From: DASUCS01 sp041166745
GTDB lineage: Bacteria; Actinomycetota; Acidimicrobiia; Acidimicrobiales; JACDCH01
Length of the DNA: 64,000 bases
Assembly (NCBI GenBank): GCA_041166745.1
Contig: JBEEGH010000009.1
Location: 197,582-261,581, forward strand
Direction: 5' to 3'
The position numbers and the translations under genes are program-made. The notes beneath the pieces were generated by a model, which made no database searches, was not told where the DNA came from, and saw only the letters and a program-made list of their open reading frames with translations. Positions 61,647-64,000 of this stretch are shown here, one piece after another. Positions within the stretch are counted from its first letter, which is position 1, and each line of letters opens with the position of its first letter.

Positions 61647-62336
61647 GTGGAACGAAGTGTAGGCGGCGTCGGCGTGCTCGACAAGGCCGTCGACGTCATC
61701 GACTGCCTGCTCACCGGACCGAAGACGCTCGCCGAGCTCGTGGCCGTGACCGGCCTCCCCCGAGCAACCGCGCACCGGCTGGCCGTCGCCCTCGAGCATC
61801 ACGATCTCGTGCGCCGCGACACCGACGGACGGTTCGCGCTCGGCTTCCGCCTCGCAACCCTGGGGCGCGCCGCGCTCGACACCACGCCGCTCGCGGAGCT
61901 GTCGCGCCCGGCGCTTGCATGGCTACGCGACACGACGGAGGAAAGCGTGCAGCTGTACGTGCGTGACGGCGATCGTCGCGTATGCGTCGAGTCGCTCGAG
62001 TCGCCTCACGGGCTGCGCACGATCGTCGCCGTGGGAGCTTTTCTTCCGCTCGACGTCGGGTCCGCCGGCAAGATCCTGCGGGGGGAAGACGGGCCGCACG
62101 GATGGGTCGAGAGCGTCGAGGAACGAGAAGCGGGCGTCGCGTCCGTGAGCGCACCAATTCGCGATCGTCACGACAACGTGATCGCGGCGATCGGTGTCTC
62201 CGGTCCGATCGAGCGCACCACCCGCCGCCCGGGAAAGCGCTATGGCGATCAGGTTCGGCGGGCGGCCGTGCTGGTGGAGCAGGCTGCGAGCAGCGCGGGG
62301 ACAAAGGCGCGAGGGTCGGCGACGCAGACACCGTGA
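61647..62336 (+). CDS. IclR-family regulator of leucine synthesis (NdgR/LtbR-like)
   Basis: Regulator of 229 aa. N-terminal wHTH (VLDKAVDVIDCLLTGPKTLAEL, PRATAHRLAVALEHH) and a C-terminal effector domain (VQLYVRDGDRRVCVESLESP, VSAPIRDRHDNVIAAIGVSGP). The divergent arrangement with leuCD is that of NdgR in Streptomyces and LtbR in Corynebacterium, which control leuCD and other amino acid genes. GTG start 6 nt behind TAGTCT. The 3' end overlaps the convergent hydrolase gene by 88 nt. Confidence 0.92.
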   Translation: MERSVGGVGVLDKAVDVIDCLLTGPKTLAELVAVTGLPRATAHRLAVALEHHDLVRRDTDGRFALGFRLATLGRAALDTTPLAELSRPALAWLRDTTEESVQLYVRDGDRRVCVESLESPHGLRTIVAVGAFLPLDVGSAGKILRGEDGPHGWVESVEEREAGVASVSAPIRDRHDNVIAAIGVSGPIERTTRRPGKRYGDQVRRAAVLVEQAASSAGTKARGSATQTP

Positions 62337-63118
62337 TCACCCTGAACGGGAATGACGCGCGCACCCGGGATCGATTCGGCGAGGCGTCGTTGACGGTGCG
62401 GAGGCACGAGGCGATCCTGCTCCGTCACCACGACCGCGGTGGGCACGTCGACCTCGCCGATCCACTCGTGTGACGAGAACCGCCCAATCGCTCCGGCCGC
62501 CTCGGCGATGGCGGCGGGGTCACTGCCTTGCAGCTCGTCCATGACCCACTCGCGAGCAGGAAGGCCGGCCATGCGCTGCTCCAGGATCCGGGAGAGCACA
62601 GCTCGCCGTGCGATACCAGGGGTCGATCGCAGAGCGGCAGTGATGAACGGCATCAGGGAGAACGCGACCTGCGAGCGCTGGCTGCGAAAGTTTCGGGCGG
62701 TGGCACACAGCACGAGACCGTTGACCAGCGATCGATGCCGGTGCCACAGCAGCTGGGCGATCGGGCCGCCCATGGAGTAGCCCGCAGCGGTGAGCTGTGT
62801 GATGCCGAGCACGTCGGCGAGCGCCGCGACATCGTCGGCACAGTCCGCGAGGCGAAAGTGACGGGTGCGCATGCCGTGGCCGTGACCACGATGATCGATG
62901 GCGATCACGCGGTACCGCTGCGCCAACGGCTGGAAGCACCACAGCCAGTTGAGGCCACCCGTGGCCGACAGTCCGTGCAACAACACGACCGTCGGTGCTC
63001 CCGGCGGGCCGGCAGCCTCGCGGATGAACGTGGTGCCGCGACCCGGGAGTTCGACGAAGCGACCCGGCGGAACGTTCGTCGGTGGAGCGATGAGCGTCGC
63101 GCTCGTGCTACTACTCAT
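62249..63118 (-). CDS. Alpha/beta-fold hydrolase
   Basis: Hydrolase of 289 aa. LLHGLSATGGLNWLW (oxyanion), nucleophile elbow AGYSMGGPIAQLL, acid Asp in VTEQDRLVPP and His in QGDHGVCV are all present. I chose the ATG at 63118 (MSSSTSATLIAPP); the frame is open to 63160 within the repeat. The last 88 nt lie under the IclR gene on the other strand. The substrate is unknown. Confidence 0.85.
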   Translation of the reverse strand: MSSSTSATLIAPPTNVPPGRFVELPGRGTTFIREAAGPPGAPTVVLLHGLSATGGLNWLWCFQPLAQRYRVIAIDHRGHGHGMRTRHFRLADCADDVAALADVLGITQLTAAGYSMGGPIAQLLWHRHRSLVNGLVLCATARNFRSQRSQVAFSLMPFITAALRSTPGIARRAVLSRILEQRMAGLPAREWVMDELQGSDPAAIAEAAGAIGRFSSHEWIGEVDVPTAVVVTEQDRLVPPHRQRRLAESIPGARVIPVQGDHGVCVADPRAFVPALLAACSTSTAARRT

Positions 63119-63128
63119 CCTTGCTGTT

Positions 63129-63212
63129 GGTGGGGGCTCCGCCCCCACACCCCGGCGCATGTGGCTCGCTGGCGCTCGCTCACCTGCGGGACTCGCTCGC
63201 CTTGCTCGCTCA
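63129..63212 (-). repeat. Stop-overlapping GC-rich dispersed repeat, copy 2
   Basis: Read on the minus strand it begins with the greA stop codon (TGAGCGAG) and ends in the hairpin GTGGGGGC-GGA-GCCCCCAC. It aligns with 13729-13813. Both copies follow a gene directly and share its stop codon. Confidence 0.65.
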
Positions 63213-63677
63213 TCCTTCGAGGCTAACGATCTCGACTTTCAGAACGCGCGCCGGGGCCTCGTAATCGACGATGTCGCCGACCTTGTTCCCGAGCAGGGCT
63301 TTGCCGAGGGGTGACCCCGGCGAGATCACGTCGAAGTCGTCGTGGCGCTCCTCGATGGAGCCGATGAGGTAGCGCTCGATGTCGTCGTCGCCCACGTATC
63401 TGATCCCGACGATCGACCCGGCGACCACGACGTCGCTGGCGCCGACCTCGACGATCTCTGCGTTCTTGATGAGCGCTTCGAGGTGCCGGATGCGGCCCTC
63501 CATCTTCCCCTGCTCTTCCTTGGCGGCGTGATAGTCGCCGTTCTCGGAGAGGTCGCCGAGCTCACGAGCGGTTTCGATCTTGCGGGCGATGTCGACCCGA
63601 CCGAACGTGGTGAGCTGCTTGTGCTCCTCTTCGAGCCGCTCGAAGGCGGTACGCGAGAGATGGTGCGTCTCGGCCAT
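63210..63677 (-). CDS. greA: Transcription elongation factor GreA
   Basis: Rescues backtracked RNA polymerase by stimulating transcript cleavage; 155 aa. The N-terminal coiled coil carries the acidic tip (ARELGDLSENGDYHAAKEEQ), and the C-terminal FKBP-like domain has ISPGSPLGKALLG. ATG at 63677 lies 6 nt after TACGAT on the minus strand (63684-63689). The stop codon is part of a dispersed repeat. Confidence 0.96.
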   Translation of the reverse strand: MAETHHLSRTAFERLEEEHKQLTTFGRVDIARKIETARELGDLSENGDYHAAKEEQGKMEGRIRHLEALIKNAEIVEVGASDVVVAGSIVGIRYVGDDDIERYLIGSIEERHDDFDVISPGSPLGKALLGNKVGDIVDYEAPARVLKVEIVSLEG

Positions 63678-63720
63678 CCGCAGATCGTATCGACGGCGGC
63701 GATGCTGGCGGCCAAGTGGG

Positions 63721-63749
63721 TTGACGCGCCTGGCTGTCCTGGCCACACT
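63721..63749 (+). promoter_or_regulatory. Candidate promoter of the leuB leader
   Basis: TTGACG (63721-63726), 17-nt spacer, CACACT (63744-63749), then the leader ATG 8 nt later. Same geometry as at ilvB and leuA. Confidence 0.5.
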
Positions 63750-63757
63750 TACAGGCG

Positions 63758-63799
63758 ATGCATGGCCAAACGTTGACCGACATCATCATCATTCGCTAG
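63758..63799 (+). CDS. leuB leader peptide MHGQTLTDIIIIR
   Basis: Thirteen codons with four consecutive Ile codons (ATC ATC ATC ATT) and TAG stop, 99 nt upstream of leuB. The stop lies at the base of the pause hairpin. Ile codons rather than Leu codons in front of leuB are unexpected and suggest the operon also serves isoleucine synthesis. Confidence 0.8.
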   Translation: MHGQTLTDIIIIR

Positions 63800-63859
63800 C
63801 GCACGCGTCCCTTCGCGTGCGCTCGTTTCCGTCCGCTTCGGCGGGCGGTTTCTCGTTTT
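63798..63859 (+). terminator. leuB attenuator: pause hairpin and UUCG terminator
   Basis: Pause stem AGCGCACGCG (63798-63807) with CGCGTGCGCT (63814-63823), perfect 10 bp. Terminator stem CCGTCCGC (63829-63836) with GCGGGCGG (63841-63848), 8 bp with one G-U and a TTCG tetraloop, followed by TTTCTCGTTTT (63849-63859). The pause arm shares TAGCGCACG with the ilvB leader. Confidence 0.85.
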
Positions 63860-63898
63860 CTGGGAGACTTTCGCCCGGAAGGCGTTCTGAGGAGAGCA

Positions 63899-64000
63899 GT
63901 GGCCCACAAGATCGGAGTCATCGGCGGTGACGGCATCGGCCCCGAGGTCGTCGCCGAGGCCCTGAAGGTCGTGCGCGCCTGCGGTGTCGCGCTCGACACG
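63899..64000 (+). CDS. leuB: 3-isopropylmalate dehydrogenase, 5' part (runs out of window)
   Basis: First 34 codons only: VAHKIGVIGGDGIGPEVVAE, the N-terminus of the isopropylmalate/isocitrate dehydrogenase family with the GDGIGPEV signature. GTG start with GAGGAG 4 nt upstream. Behind a full attenuator with an Ile-rich leader. The product class is clear; the choice of leuB over relatives such as tartrate dehydrogenase rests on the leu context. Confidence 0.85.
   Translation, partial: MAHKIGVIGGDGIGPEVVAEALKVVRACGVALDT

Noticed and set aside
63763..63775. Alternative leader ATG (Met-Ala-Lys-Arg) before leuB
   Set aside because: It ends after four codons and has no regulatory codons; the overlapping frame with four Ile codons fits an attenuator.

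Overview
The window is high-GC bacterial chromosome with densely packed, mostly housekeeping genes. The gene set points to an actinobacterium, most likely of the class Acidimicrobiia (inference from gene content and style, not from a marker tree): PASTA-repeat Ser/Thr kinase, SpoIIM/RDD/MoxR/DUF58 cluster, GatCAB, an NdgR/LtbR-like IclR regulator divergent from leuCD, many GTG starts, 1- to 17-nt start/stop overlaps, and -10-like TANNNT boxes only 6-9 nt before start codons, which implies widespread leaderless mRNAs. No rRNA, tRNA, CRISPR array or transposase gene was seen.

Layout. 0-3.4 kb: 3' part of glgB and a GH57/DUF3536 hydrolase. 3.5-6.9 kb: rhomboid protease, SRPBCC protein, a small Cys/His-rich protein, galT and a methyltransferase. 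6.9-13.7 kb: membrane protein, DUF4129, DUF4350, MoxR ATPase and DUF58 in one overlapping operon, with SpoIIM-like and RDD proteins beside it. 13.8-19.4 kb: cysteine desulfurase and mnmA (tRNA thiolation), a SRPBCC protein, a membrane protein, ligA. 19.4-26.5 kb: a three-gene operon of unknowns, a PASTA kinase, SDR, carotenoid oxygenase, MFS exporter. 26.5-27.7 kb: the poorest region, made of repeats, a frameshifted ester-cyclase gene and about 500 nt without a convincing gene. 27.7-30.5 kb: SCP2 protein, TetR regulator, ferredoxin, esterase, sortase-type surface protein. 30.5-39.1 kb: gatC-gatA-[acyl-CoA ligase]-gatB, Eis-like acetyltransferase, MATE and MFS exporters.

From 39.1 kb to the end most genes serve branched-chain amino acid and serine synthesis: ilvD, ilvB-ilvN-ilvC, serC, an aspartate-type aminotransferase, serA, leuA, leuC-leuD and the start of leuB. 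Interspersed are a DUF4012 protein, a lectin-like gene remnant beside an inverted-repeat-flanked wHTH gene, a GT-C-like membrane protein with a DUF4232-like tail, an acyl-CoA ligase, a TetR/DUF4242 divergent pair, a sunset-domain protein, an M1 peptidase lipoprotein, an alpha/beta hydrolase and greA.

The most interesting content is regulatory. Three separate transcription attenuators occur within 21 kb, each with a tiny leader peptide matched to the pathway: Ile-Val-Leu-Val-Val before ilvB, Val-Leu-Leu-Leu before leuA and four Ile codons before leuB. Each has a pause hairpin at the leader stop codon followed by a terminator hairpin, and each leader peptide sits directly behind a candidate promoter. 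The leuCD operon is instead divergent from an IclR regulator with a perfect dyad between them. Other notable signals are three 13-bp TetR operators spaced exactly 22 bp apart, two families of dispersed structured repeats (one overlapping gene stop codons), and the inverted-repeat islet after ilvC.
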